Of a stretch of 64,000 bases of DNA, positions 12,609-25,764 are shown piece by piece. A program made the position numbers and the translations under genes. Below the pieces are notes generated by a model, which was not told where the DNA came from, did not search any database, and saw only the letters and a program-made list of their open reading frames with translations. The stretch is taken from the NCBI GenBank assembly GCA_028023455.1, contig JAQFVV010012441.1, forward strand, positions 5,377,492 to 5,441,491. Reading direction: 5' to 3'. The DNA is from Epiperipatus broadwayi. Taxonomy: Eukaryota; Onychophora; Udeonychophora; Euonychophora; Peripatidae. How positions within the stretch are numbered: position 1 is the first letter of the stretch; every line of letters starts with the position of its first letter.

Positions 12609-12869
12609 AAATGTATTATTAATTGCAATATTATTTCATTTTTTTCTAACTTTTTAAATTTTTCAATCAGTATAAAAATTCAAATATTTAACTTTGAACC
12701 AATTTTTCTTTTGTGTGTGTGTGTGTGTGTATGTATGTCCTTTAAATTATTTAATATTGTTGTTTGGATTCTCGCACCGTTTTTTTTTTAATTATGGAAT
12801 GTTATTGTTCAATTTTATAATATAGCTGTCGGCATTTTTAGTAACAATACAATGATATAATGCCTTTTA

Positions 12870-12985
12870 AATGGGAACTTCTTTACGTTAAAAACAATTT
12901 TGAAAACACCTGCCACAAATGAAACCATTAGTCATTTGATATTCGCATGTCTACAATATGCATCATTAAGGTGAGTAGCAACCTT
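12870..12985 (+). pseudogene. Second LINE zinc-binding tail remnant
   Basis: The plus frame starting near 12,866 reads NGNFFTLKTILKTPATNETI and then SHLIFACLQYASLR. The core (T-N-E-T-I-S-H-L-I-F-A-C) aligns with the E-T-x-x-H-L-x-x-x-C half of the same zf-RVT motif seen at 11,780; the leading cysteine pair is lost. Only ~115 bp is recognisable. It is on the strand opposite to the 11,470-11,930 relic. Confidence 0.5.
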
Positions 12986-12989
12986 GGCT

Positions 12990-14354
12990 GCAAAAATACT
13001 TTCACTTCTGTATAAATGTATCCAGGTGTTGCATTTTAAGAATAAACGTTTTTATTTTATTGTATCAAATAAAAATAAAGAAATCGCTGTAATCATCAAC
13101 TGTGTATTGATTGATTTCTCCAATTTCTTAATGTGTCTTAAGCGGAAAATGTTATATATTTGTATATATATATGAACGAACTTTTTCCATGCGTAAAAGT
13201 GATTATAACGTTTATGCAGAAGAAAACGCAATAGGTAAATGAACATTTAAAATATTTTCATCGCTATTCTGGCTATAAATTACATCCATGGTTATAGGAT
13301 GGATGTTGCATTTGCATTATAATCTCAATCGTGGAAATATCTGATCTGTTCATTTACAGAAACATCGAACACAGGTAACTCACTAAACATTTGACTTTTT
13401 AGTCAAAGAAATTTTTGGCATAACAGATATATAGTAAGACTTGCATTCTAATTAAGCCAAAAGTGTAATATTACTATAAACGTCATACATTAAGCAGAAA
13501 ATAACCTGTTTACCTCCAAGATATAGAATGAAGGAATACATGCTTGCTTATTAACAAAATAAATTTAAAATTGCATAGCGAAATTTACAAGACTGAATAG
13601 TGTAGCATAATGTTTCTACCCATAATTCAAACCCAAAGCATTTTTACATACTCTGTCATTACAAGTCTATGTATATGTTAATATATAAAGTAAGCAGCTA
13701 AATTATGATGTCATTTATGTAGTGAAATAAAAAATATTAATTTAAAAATATATATTTTAGCCAAGTTCTTAGTTTACTTGACTAATTTAAATATATATGT
13801 CACCCAAACACAGGTAATGAGAAGATAACTTTAAAATTTATCCTGCCTGGCTAATTACGTATTAGTCACTTTTCAATAATCAAATAAATTATACCTTTAA
13901 AAATTGCACAATGTGATATATGAATTTTATTTCCAGGAGATTCCATGTAATAAAAATATATTAGTTAAATATCTGATGTTTCATTACAATAGCAAGTCCT
14001 TTCCACAGAGCATCTTCATTTTTAAATCATAAAAATGTGTGTGATGAGATTTCAGAAAAATAGCAAGTACTTTCCCCAAGGTTTCTTTTTTCACAAATAA
14101 TAAGAAAATGTACAGTGAGATTTAATTCTCACCACACACTTCTTATGATCTGATAAAGAAAAAGCTCTAACGATAATACTTTTTATTGTATTGAAATGTC
14201 AGCCACTTAGCTATTATATTTTTACTACATGAAATTTTCCAGATATAATACTATGAATTATTTATCCCTGAGAATGTTAGAATATATACATATAATAAAT
14301 AAAATACCCGTTAATTAAAAACAATATTGTAATTATAATTGAAATGATATTTTT
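12990..14354. other. AT-rich noncoding stretch with a diverged two-unit tandem
   Basis: Short open frames here are uninformative. At 13,984-14,123 two ~70-bp units can be aligned (each has atagcaagt-ctttcc-ca...gtgagattt or gatgagattt). Nothing else was recognised. Confidence 0.5.
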
Positions 14355-15316
14355 AATGGTTTACAAACAATTACAAACAATCTTTAAATCCGCAGAAGTA
14401 CTTTCGGTTACTTTCTGACCTGCCTCAACTGCCATTAAATTCAAAAACTAAAAGCGGAAGCAAACATCATCAATTCAAATTCCACAAATCTCGTATTTTA
14501 ATGTTAGAAGCTTGTCGATTTATTAAATGCGTTTTATTTCTGTTTATAAAAATTGTCTCTTTAATTTTTCTTTTACTATGGTTTCTCTCTTCATGAAGAA
14601 TTTTCACATTTTCAAAATTAAATTTAAATTTATATTTACATGTTTTTTCGTGATCAAAGAAAACTGAAAAAGATATTAAATCACCATTATTTTTATTTTT
14701 TACAAGCTTATATAACAATTCATGTTCCTTCAATCTTTTCTCAATGCTGCACCTAGATTCACCTATATATGATAGCATACAATCACAAAAAATTTCATAT
14801 ATGACATTACTTTTTTGCTTGACAGGTATGACATCCTTAGAATTATTAACTAATTTATTAATATTGTTTGGAACATAGAATGAAACATTAAATACATTCT
14901 TATATAAATCCTTAAAAAATTTTACTTGTGGATTTGAAATAAATGGAATAGATATCCATTTTTTATTATTAATCTTCATTTCTTTTAAATTATGATATTT
15001 TTTTAAATTGACATAAAGTATTGTTTATTTGTTCCATTTTATAACCAACATCAAGCAATTCCTTGTCAAATATCTCAATATTTTTCAATTTATCACTTTG
15101 GTAACGACATAATTTTTCATTCCGAAACAAAAAAGATTTAAAACTTGCCATCTTATGCATCATTGGTACTTTTGATTTACAATTTATATATCCTCTTTTT
15201 TTGCAGTGGCTTAATTATTAGTTTATAATTTAAAATATTGTTATCTCTTGTGATCATTAAATCTAAATAGTTAATCTTATTGTCCTCTTCTTTTTCAATA
15301 GTCCATTTCAAGCCAT
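14355..15316 (-). pseudogene. PLE family A, copy 1: RT end plus GIY-YIG endonuclease
   Basis: The 169-codon frame at 14,470-14,979 holds a GIY-YIG nuclease of the Penelope type: VIYEIF in place of G-I-Y, SYIGES as Y-I-G, then the Arg in EKRLKEH, a candidate catalytic Glu in KIKETIF and the Asn in HLINRQ. Before it, ISIPFISNPQVKFFKDLYKN is the linker between RT and nuclease. Further upstream (14,980-15,316), after frame breaks, comes the RT thumb/C-terminus (KWTIEKEEDNK, NYLDLMI). RT motifs A-C are absent, so the copy is 5'-truncated. The 3' noncoding end begins near 14,355 and contains the cgcagaagtactttcggtta block shared with 25,270 and 61,750. The truncated end abuts family B in the opposite orientation. 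Confidence 0.85.
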
Positions 15317-16045
15317 TGTAAAATTAATTAGCCTTATTTCAAGCCCAAAATAGACAAAATAGGAAACAAAAAGATGATAAATCAGCTATTAGGATTTGTG
15401 TTCCATATGTAAAAGGAACTACAGACAGTATTGAACATATATTAAAATGCTATAATATAGATACAGCATTTTCTGCTCATCAAAAGATCAGCAATATAAT
15501 AACCAAGCCTAAGGATTCAATCCCTCTATAATCTCATGGTGTCTATCAAATCTCATGTAAAAATTGTAAAGCTTCTTACATAGGTATGAGTAATCATCAC
15601 ATCAGTGTTAGGAGAGATGAGCATGTGAATGCAGTTAAACAACACTCATCATCATCAGCACTCTCACTCCATACTATAGATTCAGGTCATAAAATTGATT
15701 TTTCTAGTACCAGGATCATATCCAGATGTGATAATCTCTACCAGTGCAAAATTAGAGAAGCCATTGAGATACTTAAAAGGCCAGATTATATCAATAAGTG
15801 AGATGATACATGCAAACTTCCTCCTATTTGGGAATATTTTTTTAAAAAAAACATTCCTAAATTTAACATTTTTGCTATTGGTGGAATTTTAACGTTTTAT
15901 TCAAATCAGTGATTGTAGCGCCTCTACAACCGTTTTTCTACCTTTTATAACTCTATGGATGACTTGTGTGACCAAATCAAAACATCAGTATATTAATATT
16001 AAAAGTTTTTAACACGGATGAACCTGCAAAATATGTATTATATAT
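15317..16045 (+). pseudogene. PLE family B, copy 1: GIY-YIG fragment
   Basis: The frame running from about 15,393 to 15,801 reads ICVPYVKGTTDSIEHILKCY, then ITKPKDSIPL, a stop at about 15,528, HGVYQISC, ASYIGMS, SVRRDEH, CKIREAIEILKRP and INK. These are the GVY, YIG, Arg, Glu and Asn positions of a PLE GIY-YIG nuclease. A premature stop before the nuclease and one after INK show it is dead. The 3' end reads GGATGAACCTGCAAAATATG at about 16,020-16,038 and is shared with copies at 41,672 and 42,712. It is head to head with family A. Confidence 0.85.
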
Positions 16046-16964
16046 ATTGTGCCAGTTAAAAATGTATGTCCATCCAACAAGATGTAGAATCTGAGCAAAA
16101 GTACCCCAAATCCAATCATGCCTGAGATACACAGATCAGGAGCAATCATGAATTCTAACCTGTTTGCCCATTCTCCAAATCTATACCATTATGGCACCTA
16201 AGGTGATAGCACATAAATTCATTATTTCCAGGCCTGGTGCTACAACATCTTGCATGAGATCTCAGCTGATGATGATGAGATATTGAGTCAACCTGAGATA
16301 CAATTTATAAGACATATAAATATATTAATAAGATTCAAACATACTGAATTAAGTTTAGATATGAATATGTATTATCACAAAAGTTTAATATAATTATATA
16401 TATGACCAACTTTATGCAATGTACACTTTATTTTAATTACAAACATTCGACAATCTTGAATAAATTATTTTGAGATTGACAGGTATCGATCTAATGTGGT
16501 CTTATAAGACATAAAATATATTCGTAAATCAGATTTTATTTATTTTTACATAAAAATTTTACCTGGGTGATTGATGGACATTCTACACATTAAGAAATTA
16601 CATATAAAATATAATAATAGGGTTTCGCTATTTATATAACTTGGCTAGATTGCCGTTGGCATTACAATACATATATTTATTCAGCATTTATTGTGTTTAT
16701 TTATAACATTGAAACAGAATACATTAGGATCATATGTATACTAAAACAGATATTTATTATACATTTTCAACATTTAAAAATCAAATATTTAGCAAAATTT
16801 TATAAATATGGTAATGGCATATTTAAAAGAAGGAGAGGGCATCTTCAGAACAGTTGGCTCTAAAAACTCTAACAAAAAATATTTAAAGATCTAAACAATT
16901 CGTTATCACATATCATTATGTTATATTTTATTAAACATGGGGGAGAAGAGAAATATAAAGAATT

Positions 16965-17204
16965 GTGATGTTAGCATATATGTCATTGAGAAGAAATACA
17001 GCAACTTTAGCCAAGAATGATACATCATTTTTCTATTGGATGATGGTATGCACCCTTCAGGCAGAACAATACCTTATGGAAAGGGACGTAGGAAGTTGTC
17101 ATTGTCCAATGTATGGTGATCCATGCAGAGCTTTCAACTATACTAACTCATTTTTCCAGGGTGTAGATTATATCCCTGATTTGAACAAGAAAAGAATCCT
17201 TTAG
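16965..17204 (+). pseudogene. 79-codon fragment with frame shared between units a and b
   Basis: The frame LAYMSLRRNTATLAK...FFYWMMVC...QAEQYL can be followed in the inverted copy a (minus strand, about 5,520 down to 5,360) as LLAYMSVNESMATLAK...FFYLNIVC...QMEQYL. Frame is kept for about 45 codons in both despite many substitutions, and this segment is richer in GC than its surroundings. Copy a then goes out of frame. I recognise no family. It may be a relic of a protein encoded by the a/b element, or chance conservation of a noncoding part. Confidence 0.35.
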
Positions 17205-17670
17205 ATTCTCAAGAATGAAGGTATGGATGTATCTTAGCAAGACAATAAAAGGTATTTGGATAAAAAATGCAAATCCACAAGAGACATCGGGATCCTCCAA
17301 GGCAAAAGTATGGACAGATCTGAACAAAGCAATAATATATATATATAAAGCCTTAAATGGTTTAATAAATATGTTGACATGTGTAAATAATGATCCATAT
17401 ACAATAAAGTCAATAATAAGTAATTAAAATTATAATTAATAAAGCATGTGTTTCTCCCCCTTCTTGAATCAATCACATTTTATTTAATATATATATAAAA
17501 ACATATTTGCAGACTTAAGAGTCTGACTAACAATATAAAATGGATTACCAGCCTTTTGGCAATGATGATTAAAATAAAGAAATCAATAAATCAAAATGGA
17601 CACCAAGATCCACCCAGATTTGAAAAATATTTATACATTTTGTATAAATTAACAATAAACTATTTTAACA

Positions 17671-19304
17671 CATTGATAGCTAAAGTTCAAATCAACTTGA
17701 GATTCTGCTTTTAATAGTGTATTTTTTTTTATTTTCCATGTTAAAATTACAATTTTGCACTTTTATTAACCCTTTGAACGATGATTATATAATTGGCCAA
17801 ATGAGTTAAAAATCAAAACTTGTAATTGGCCAACTCACAACTTTAACAATATCTATTGTTAGAATAGATCACTTTTAATAACATAAATACGTTAGTTTCG
17901 TTTGTAAAAAGTATATTACTGAATTGTCAGATTACGAAAGCAAACGAAAATCTTTTCAAAAATAAAATTTGATTTATAATTTAAAAAATATTCAATTGCG
18001 GTGAAATAAAAGTAACCACTATTCAACCAACCAAAAAAGATTGCGTCAGCAATCTTTTTTTTTCACTTTAACGTTATGATCAATATGTAGCAATAAATAA
18101 ATAATTCTTGGTAATATCTTAACTATTTTTCTAAAATAATTTGATTTTTAGTATTATTTTATCAATAATAATTTGTAATTCAATTCAAATATGTTTAAAA
18201 TGTTGTAAACATTCGTTTATCATTTTCGTAAAAAAAATCAAAACGAACGTAACTTTTTACTTTTTGGAAGCCATTTCCCTTTCTGACAGAAGTGGGACAG
18301 CCAATAAGATTCAAGAAAAGTTGGTGAGGAGGCGGTGCTTTGGTTTTGTTTGATATATATGGTCATTTTTATTGATTTTTTACTTGTAAATTAATTCTGA
18401 AGAGGGCACCATCTTACAGAACTTTTGATTTTCTTTCTAATGACGTATCATATGTATACGTGGGATAAAAAGTAGCCGATTTAGAGTGATGTCAAATCTT
18501 CTCGTTTTTAGACGAGTCATGCATTCAAAAGATTAAAGGTTAAAAAAAGTTCCATAAGATGCTGCCTTCTCTTGAATTATTTTACAAGTGAAAAATCAAT
18601 AAAATTGTCATTAAAAGTCTAACAAAAGACAAAACACTGCCCATTTTTGATTCTGATTGGGTGTTACCTTTTAACAGTAAAAAAAAATGGATTGTCAATA
18701 AATAAAGAGTTATGATTTCTTTTCTTTCATTTCGAAAATGGTAAATAAATATTTTAGACCATTTTAAAAGTATTTTTTGATAAATTATAAATTATTTTGA
18801 TAAGATATGCTAAAAATAAAATTATTTTAGAAAAATAGTTAAGAGTTTAGCAAAAATTATTTATGTTTTAGACTATTTTAAAAGTATTTTTTGACAAATT
18901 ATAAACTATTTTGATAAAATATGCTAAAAATAAAATTATTTTAGAAAAATAGTTAAGAGTTTAGCAAAAATTATTTATTTTTCAGCACCGTAAAATTGAC
19001 AAAAAAATCACTGACATCACAACAATGTCAGCAACACCTTTTAGTTGGCTACTAACATTCATTTTAAGATTTGCCACTATCAAATTTTTTATAACTATAA
19101 AAACAAATATATTTTTGAAAAAACTTTTGTTCACTTTCCTAACTTGACAAATTATTAATATTCTTTTTACAAATGAAACTAAAGTAAAGATAATATTAAA
19201 AGATGAATATAGTTTGACACTTGAGTTTGTGAGTTGACCAATTAGAAGTTTAGAGTTTTACCTCACTTGGCCAATAAAATTAATCACCAGTGCAGCAGTT
19301 AATG
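17671..19304. mobile_element. 1.63-kb foldback element inserted in unit b
   Basis: Its limits come from comparison with unit a, where ...aataaatatatgttttaaaa... is uninterrupted. It begins CATTGATAGCTAAAG and ends GCAGCAGTTAATG, with CAT at both junctions (either element termini or a 3-bp target duplication). Nearly the whole element is a long imperfect inverted repeat: 17,785-18,065 pairs with 19,000-19,290 (for example aattggccaactcacaa with ttgtgagttgaccaatt), 18,100-18,160 with 18,800-18,960, and 18,365-18,430 with 18,540-18,610. No ORF of substance. A small perfect hairpin, agattgc-gtca-gcaatct, is at 18,038-18,055. Confidence 0.8.
18752..18980. repeat. 114-bp x 2 tandem duplication in the foldback arm
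   Basis: Two units starting ttttaga-c-attttaaaag at 18,752 and 18,866 differ at only a few bases. The opposite arm has a single counterpart at about 18,100-18,160, so the duplication arose after the arms formed. Confidence 0.85.
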
Positions 19305-20589
19305 CATATATTCATTAACAGAGAAACTCAACCTTACAAGCTAATTAGAAATGAATAAAATGAAAGAATTGATTACACTCTCCCCCCACTATTTATTCCA
19401 CAGTGGGATATAGATAAGGTGTGTAAGACTGGGTTTGATTGACATTTACAGATAAAAATTAAGTGAAAATATAAAAATATCATCAATAGTAAATTATTAT
19501 GGCACTAAATTAGAGGAATAATAAGAAGTGTAAGTTGGATAAAATAATATACATTAGGATTACTTTAGGTTGTAGAGAATTGATATACAGAAACTAGAAA
19601 GTTAGGTTAAAATACTTGCTGGTTAGTGAGTTAATAGAAATTGAACATAAAAAAATAAAAATAAAAAGACATTAATTTTAAGATTCATTAGTTAGAATTT
19701 TGGTAAGGTGATTAAAATAACTTTTCGGCTTGTTACTTCATGATCCGCTGGGAATCTTGTGTTGAGGTGGCATTCTTTAACTGTTGGGGCAGTTAGATTC
19801 TAATTAGATTGAAGGCATTTCTTCTTGGCCTTGGTGATTCTCTAATCACTTCGGCACTTTTCATTGGAAGGAGCTATACCACTGTATGGAAAGGAGACAG
19901 ATGAAAAATTGAGAGAAAGGCAACTTGGGACCATCTACTCGAATACCATTTTCAAACTATTTAAAAAATGCTTTTAGTTAGATTCCTAACCTAAACATAA
20001 TCTTTAATCTAAATAAATATTTTTTATATTGTTATTAGAGATGCAATCATTAGATAACTGTCCAAAAATTAATTCAAATCAATTTCCAGAATGGAAATAG
20101 ATTTGTCAAAATTTTTGCAACTAAAATAAAATCAATTAGCTTTGTTTTAATTTTACTTTCATTAAAACTTTGATTAAAATTTATTTTAAAACCCTGAAGC
20201 AATATAATGTTTCTACCCTTTTAATTACTTAATGGTTGCATCTTCCATCTTGAATTTTTATGTAATTATATAAAAAAATTGTAAAGTAAAAAAAAAATTG
20301 TAATTTTAAAATATACAAAATTATTTACATTTAATATGTGTAATTATATACATATCCTCCTTAATAAATGTATATATCTGAGCTTCATCTATTGACATTA
20401 ATAATATTAAAACACTTAAAGGAATTTTATTCAACTTATATTTATAAATTTTCTATATGCTTTTCAGACATATACATACAATATATATATATATATATAA
20501 TTAAAAGGAGCAGGATGACATGTAGAGTTTGATATTAGGCTAGTGCTGGTTAAGTTTGAGAATAGTGAAGCACAATTTTGGGCTAAGAT

Positions 20590-20682
20590 TAACTGCTACA
20601 ATATATATATATATATAGTGACCTTCCCTTTGGATATAACTGCTACAATATATATATATATATAGTGACCTTCCCTTTGGAT
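20590..20682. repeat. 47-bp x 2 tandem containing (TA)n, at the end of unit b
   Basis: Copies at 20,590-20,636 and 20,637-20,682, each taactgctaca-(TA)n-gtgaccttccctttggat. The first copy includes the last 11 bp of unit b, so the duplication spans the element-target junction and happened after insertion. Confidence 0.85.
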
Positions 20683-23600
20683 CAACCACTAATATAGACT
20701 TACGTTTGGGGCTATAATTCACCTTTGTGTTCTTTTTAAACACTGGAATCATAGACAAATCTGGTCATACATTTCATGGCACCAAATCCACCCTTTGTAA
20801 CCTTCACTACCCAAACAATCAAGAATTTAAACATAAAAAAACAAAAATGTAAAACTAATGAGATGATTCCTTTATTGCATAAAACTAGCATGTAACTATA
20901 GATCCACAGGGGATCACAAGGTGATTAATAAAAATGATAACTTCTGGTCAAACCAGCTTTAGAATCCACTAACAAAACCTCATGAAATCAATTTAATGTT
21001 TATCAAACCAAAAAAAAAAAAAAAAAAACAACTAATAAGTATATCTATGGAATGATTGTGAAATTAAAATTATACATTAAGTAATAAGTAAATTATGATG
21101 TAGGTGACTAAATGAATGAGGAAAATAAGTAATAATTAAATAGAAAAATGAAATGAGTCTAAGAATAAAAAGAAAAGAATGTAGATGTAGGTGAATAATG
21201 AATGATTAAGATGATGATAAAATAAGAGTTAATGAATAGTTAAAATGATAAGAGAATAAAATTTAATGAATGATTAATCAATTACGATAATGAATTAATG
21301 TCAAATGAGAATGAACAATAAAAGAATGCAAACAATGTTGTTGATGGAAACTGAAAATCTTGAACTATAAACTAATATTGTATTAGGTTGGTAAAAAGAT
21401 AAGTTAAACAAAATAGGGATTCCAAGCTTGACAAAACCAGAATATTTATCATAATGTCGAAATAAGCTTTACCTTTTAAGACAAAATAAATAATTTCCAC
21501 CTTAAAGTTTGGTTGACTTTCATAAAACAGTGAAAGTAATCTACCTTTAAGTCTAACTATAATAAATAACTATATACAAAATTTATTACAAATTTTAAAT
21601 TCTACCTTGAAACTTAACAACTAATTCTTCTCAGGGTTTTAGCATTTCAAAATTGTTATACAACATATATTTGGGTCAGTGAGAGGGATTTTGCCACTAC
21701 CCAAATATAATGCACATGACAGCTCTTAATATAACTCAAATTAACAACTGTATTTAGCAGTTCTAAAGAAACTTTATAACTAATATAAACTTTAAAATTT
21801 AGGAATAGGAATGACTTTTTAATAATTAAAAACAATAACTTACCAAATTCCTTTTCTCGAATAATTATAAACCATGTGATCAAGACCTGTGGGTTCAAAT
21901 AAACTGATCATATTAAGACCAAGTGTTTACCTTTTATTATGTCACTTACAATATTATGTACTCCAGGTTAGTAATATTTAATTATTGTGTGATGATGCAT
22001 TAGATGTACTAATAAATTATAGGGCTTAACCAAATTATTAGGATATAACAACATATAGTTAATTGTACTATATTGGTCGATGATGATTTCAATATATAAT
22101 CCACTGATATGTCGATAGCAATAACAATAATAGTGTATATGGTGACTAGCAATAAGACCACAGACAGCTAAAGAAATTCTTAACACAACAAGATTTATTT
22201 ACAATTTTTACAAATTTCAATTCAGAGACATTACCTGAAATAAGATAAACATATTTCCCTTCATTACATAAAATCAGGGATTGAAAAATAATTAGATATT
22301 TCCTTGACTATACCCATAGTCAATACGACCACTTATACAATGATATTCAGAGGATCACTTTTTACTTTTTATGTTTCTCTTATTATTCTATCTCATATAA
22401 TAAGATAGTTAACTTTCTTTAAGCTAACTTAGCATTTCAGTTATAGAATAAAATATATTTATGTCTTTGTGATCCACTCAACTTTTTAAATCTAAAAACT
22501 CTACATTATAATTTGGTGTATTAAACTTTAATAATTTTATTTGTCAGAATATGATAAGGGCAATTATCAAATGCCACACAATTGATAATTTATTATAATT
22601 TAAGATGAAGAGACTTAGTGTATTAAAGCAGGAACAGACATCAAAAGTCAAATACACATGTCATTAAAAAATTGCCTATGTCCATGCTGCTATCATTTTT
22701 ATAATTAACCTATCTATAGGTGAATCACTGCTTGATAAAACAAATAAATCAACATTTTATATTTAAAGTGGACATGTTCATAGGCAAATTTAATAACTGA
22801 GAGAAAAAAAAACTTATATTAATTCTTTCATATTAGAAAGCAGTTAGGTCTGTAGTATATCTCTAATAAAATGTATATTTGTTCACTCTTTAATAAAATA
22901 TTAAAGGCTATTTTAAAAGTGCGAGAAATACATATTTCTTCCCCTAGATAAATGACATATAATATTATGTTTCCCTTAATTGGAAAAATAGCAAAATACA
23001 TATAAAATAAGTGTATATATTTTTTACATCTTTATATACTTTTAAACATATTTATACTACAATAAGTACATATAAAAAAATTCCCAAATGACACTTGATG
23101 TAAGTATTATACCAATAACATATTATACCAATAACACTACGCTAATAAAAAAAAAATTAACAAACTTTTCTCCCATTAGATTTTTAACCTTTCTAGTCAA
23201 AGTTTATTTCATCCTGGTAAGTTAAAATGATTAAAACTGATATTATGATGCGTAACATTCCGAAAATAATGCATATATATATATATATATTGATTATAAT
23301 ATTCATATATATAATGCATATATATATATATATATTGATTATCCTATTCAATACCAACACAATAAGGCACTATTCCAACTTTTTCAAGTGTAACCTAATT
23401 AAAATCGGTTTGTCCATGTTTTAGTCCAGATAATTTTCCTTTAAAAATGACTTTAGAATTTCATTATAGTTGAGATATTCAACTTTTTTCTTTTTAAAAT
23501 TATTTATTTATTTTGTTCTTCCTTCTGTGGTAATATATGTAACAACTTTTTAAACAATCTGGGCATTTTTAAACCATTTTTAAAATCTTATTTATATGCA

Positions 23601-24780
23601 TTGCACAGTAAAATTTTAAAAGTAAATTATTTAATTACATTTCCATTGGTAAGGTAATAACTGTTTAACAATAGTAAAAAGAATTTATTTAATTCTAAAT
23701 ACGATATCCTTAACATTTTTCTTAATCTATAACTTTCCATTTCTATAAATAAATAGGTTTGCATGATAGCTATCTGGCAGATGAGTTTTACTTCTTAATA
23801 AGAATAAACAATAAATTCAGGCATTTTCCTTTTACTTTATTAAAATTTAGATGATTTTAAACATGACTTTTTGATTTATTTACTATATATAGCATAATAC
23901 TTTTCTTCAAAATTATCTCAAATTATTTTTTTCTTGAGATTTTAATTTACAAGCATGCATATTTTCTGCTAAATAATAACAATAGCATGGAAATCAACAT
24001 TGTCAACTTTTTCTTTTAAGTCCAAATAATTTATGCATCATTTTAAAATCTGAAAATTAACCAATATTAATAAAATAAAAATAATTTCTTACATTTTCTT
24101 GAATTGTTCTGTATCTGAAATAATCTTTATTTAGGTAAGGACTTTTCCACATGGCTTTCATTTCTATTTTCCAGTATGACTTTAGAAACCATCAATCGAT
24201 GGAAAACGGTGTTTAAAATGATAGCAAGGCTTTGAGATTTCTATTCCATCATTTTAGATAACAATATACTATAATCCTTATTCAATTTAATTCCAAATTT
24301 TTCTGATTTTTCAGCTTTTTCTTCCTTATTTTATAAGAGTAGAATCGAAGACTGTTGTTTCTAGTTCTCTTTTTCTTAATCACCCACCTACGACTTTTTA
24401 ACATATTATAAAGCTTTTATTACAAAGCATTGTGGTAACAAATGGTCCAATGACCTTAGTGTGAATATATTAATATTACCCCACCTGGCTTTCCTTTTAA
24501 TAACTACTTGTAACTTTCAAGACAGCTTTGGATTCACTACAAAAAAAATGCTTAAGAATTAACTATAACAATTCATTTGACAAGATTTACAAATTTAATT
24601 TATTTATTTCAATTGCTATTCAACAATAATAAAAATAGCAATATTTATTTCTCAATTAATAATACTTATAAAATTATTACTTTATCCCTAGTCAAAGCCT
24701 AAACTGGGTTTAAAACTTTTCTCCACTCAAGCAGATTTCCTAATGCATCCAGAACAGTCTTTATTTAAAGCCACTTATTA
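20683..24780. other. AT-rich stretch without recognised genes
   Basis: Holds a poly-A run at 21,010-21,028, a C-poor tract of degenerate TGAATGA/GATGATGA repeats at 21,050-21,330, and at 23,266-23,340 two direct copies of a TA-containing unit (aatgcatatat...ttgatta). The rest shows only short chance ORFs and mild C-over-G skew. Part of it, toward the right end, may belong to the repeat whose terminus is at 24,857. Confidence 0.5.
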
Positions 24781-24857
24781 AGATTTTAATGCTAGATATA
24801 TTATTATGATTTAAAATTTTGGATTATTCAATACAGGGACCTAAATAAAAGGCCACA
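24781..24857 (-). repeat. Terminus related to the 4.6-kb unit ends
   Basis: Ends GGGACCTAAATAAAAGGCCACA then (TA)n. This lines up with GACCTATAGATAAGGGCACA at 59,242-59,261, its inverse at 32,327, and GACCCATACAAAAGGGCACA at 45,435-45,454; each is preceded by a TTTAAAATTTT-like block. The left limit of this copy could not be found. Confidence 0.45.
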
Positions 24858-25764
24858 ATATATATATATGTGTGTGTGTGTATAAAATACAATATCCATT
24901 ATAAAATATTACATATATATATATATAAATTTCCATTAAAATTTATATATATATAAAGGAAGTAAATATATAGCTATGCCATTAATAAATAAGAATGCTG
25001 AATCGAACTCTCAAACAAATAAATATTTAAAAAACAAATTTAAATAATTAGCATTTCATCTATAAATACTACACCATATCTGGTACATTATGAGTGATAT
25101 AAATCTGATTTCTCTATGCAAAAGTACAATCATCTACTGTTAATAAGTTAAAGATGCAGAATTAACTTTTAGTTAGCTAGTGTTAAAAATGTTTTAGGCA
25201 ACTAATTACAAACAACATAAAATTAATAAATTTAACAGTAATAAACTATTAAAAACAGACTTTACATCTGCAGAAGTACTTTCAGTTAATTTCTTAAATC
25301 TGCCTTATTAAATTAAAAAAAAAAACCAAAGCAGAAGCCAAAGTCATCAATTAAAATCCCATGAATCTTGTATTTTACTGTCAGCAGCTTGTGTATTTAT
25401 TAAATGCATTTGATTCCTATTTATAAAAATTGCCTCCTTAAGTTTTCTTTTATTATGGTTTCTCTTTTCATGACAAATTTTCACACTTTCAAAATCAAAT
25501 TTTAATTTACATTCACATGTTTTTTTATGACCAAAGAAAACTCAAGCAGTCATTAAATCACCATTATTCTTACTTTTTACACACTTATATAACAATTCAT
25601 GCTCTTTTAATCTTTTCTAAATACTGCATCTCAATTCACCTGTATATGATAACATACAATCACAAAAAAATTTATGTATATTACTTTTTGCTTGACAGGT
25701 ATGCCATCCTTAGAATTATTGACTAATTTATTAACATAGAGTAATACATTAAACACGTTCTTAT

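Larger units (their letters stand above)
16048..20600 (-). repeat. Unit b: inverted copy of unit a, TGT...ACA ended
   Basis: On the plus strand it begins TGTGCCAGTTAAAAATG (16,048) and ends TTAACTGCTACA (20,600). The two ends form an imperfect inverted repeat (TGTGCCAGTTAA versus TGTAGCAGTTAA, 10 of 12). Both ends abut TA repeats. Without the foldback at 17,671-19,304 it is ~2.9 kb, like unit a. It is oriented opposite to a. It has no intact gene; the open frame at 16,965-17,204 is treated separately. Whether it is a DNA transposon or a long terminal repeat-type unit is undecided. Confidence 0.8.

Noticed and set aside
20540-20758. Open frame on the minus strand near the end of unit b
   Set aside because: It merely reads through the duplicated TA tract (IYIYIY twice).
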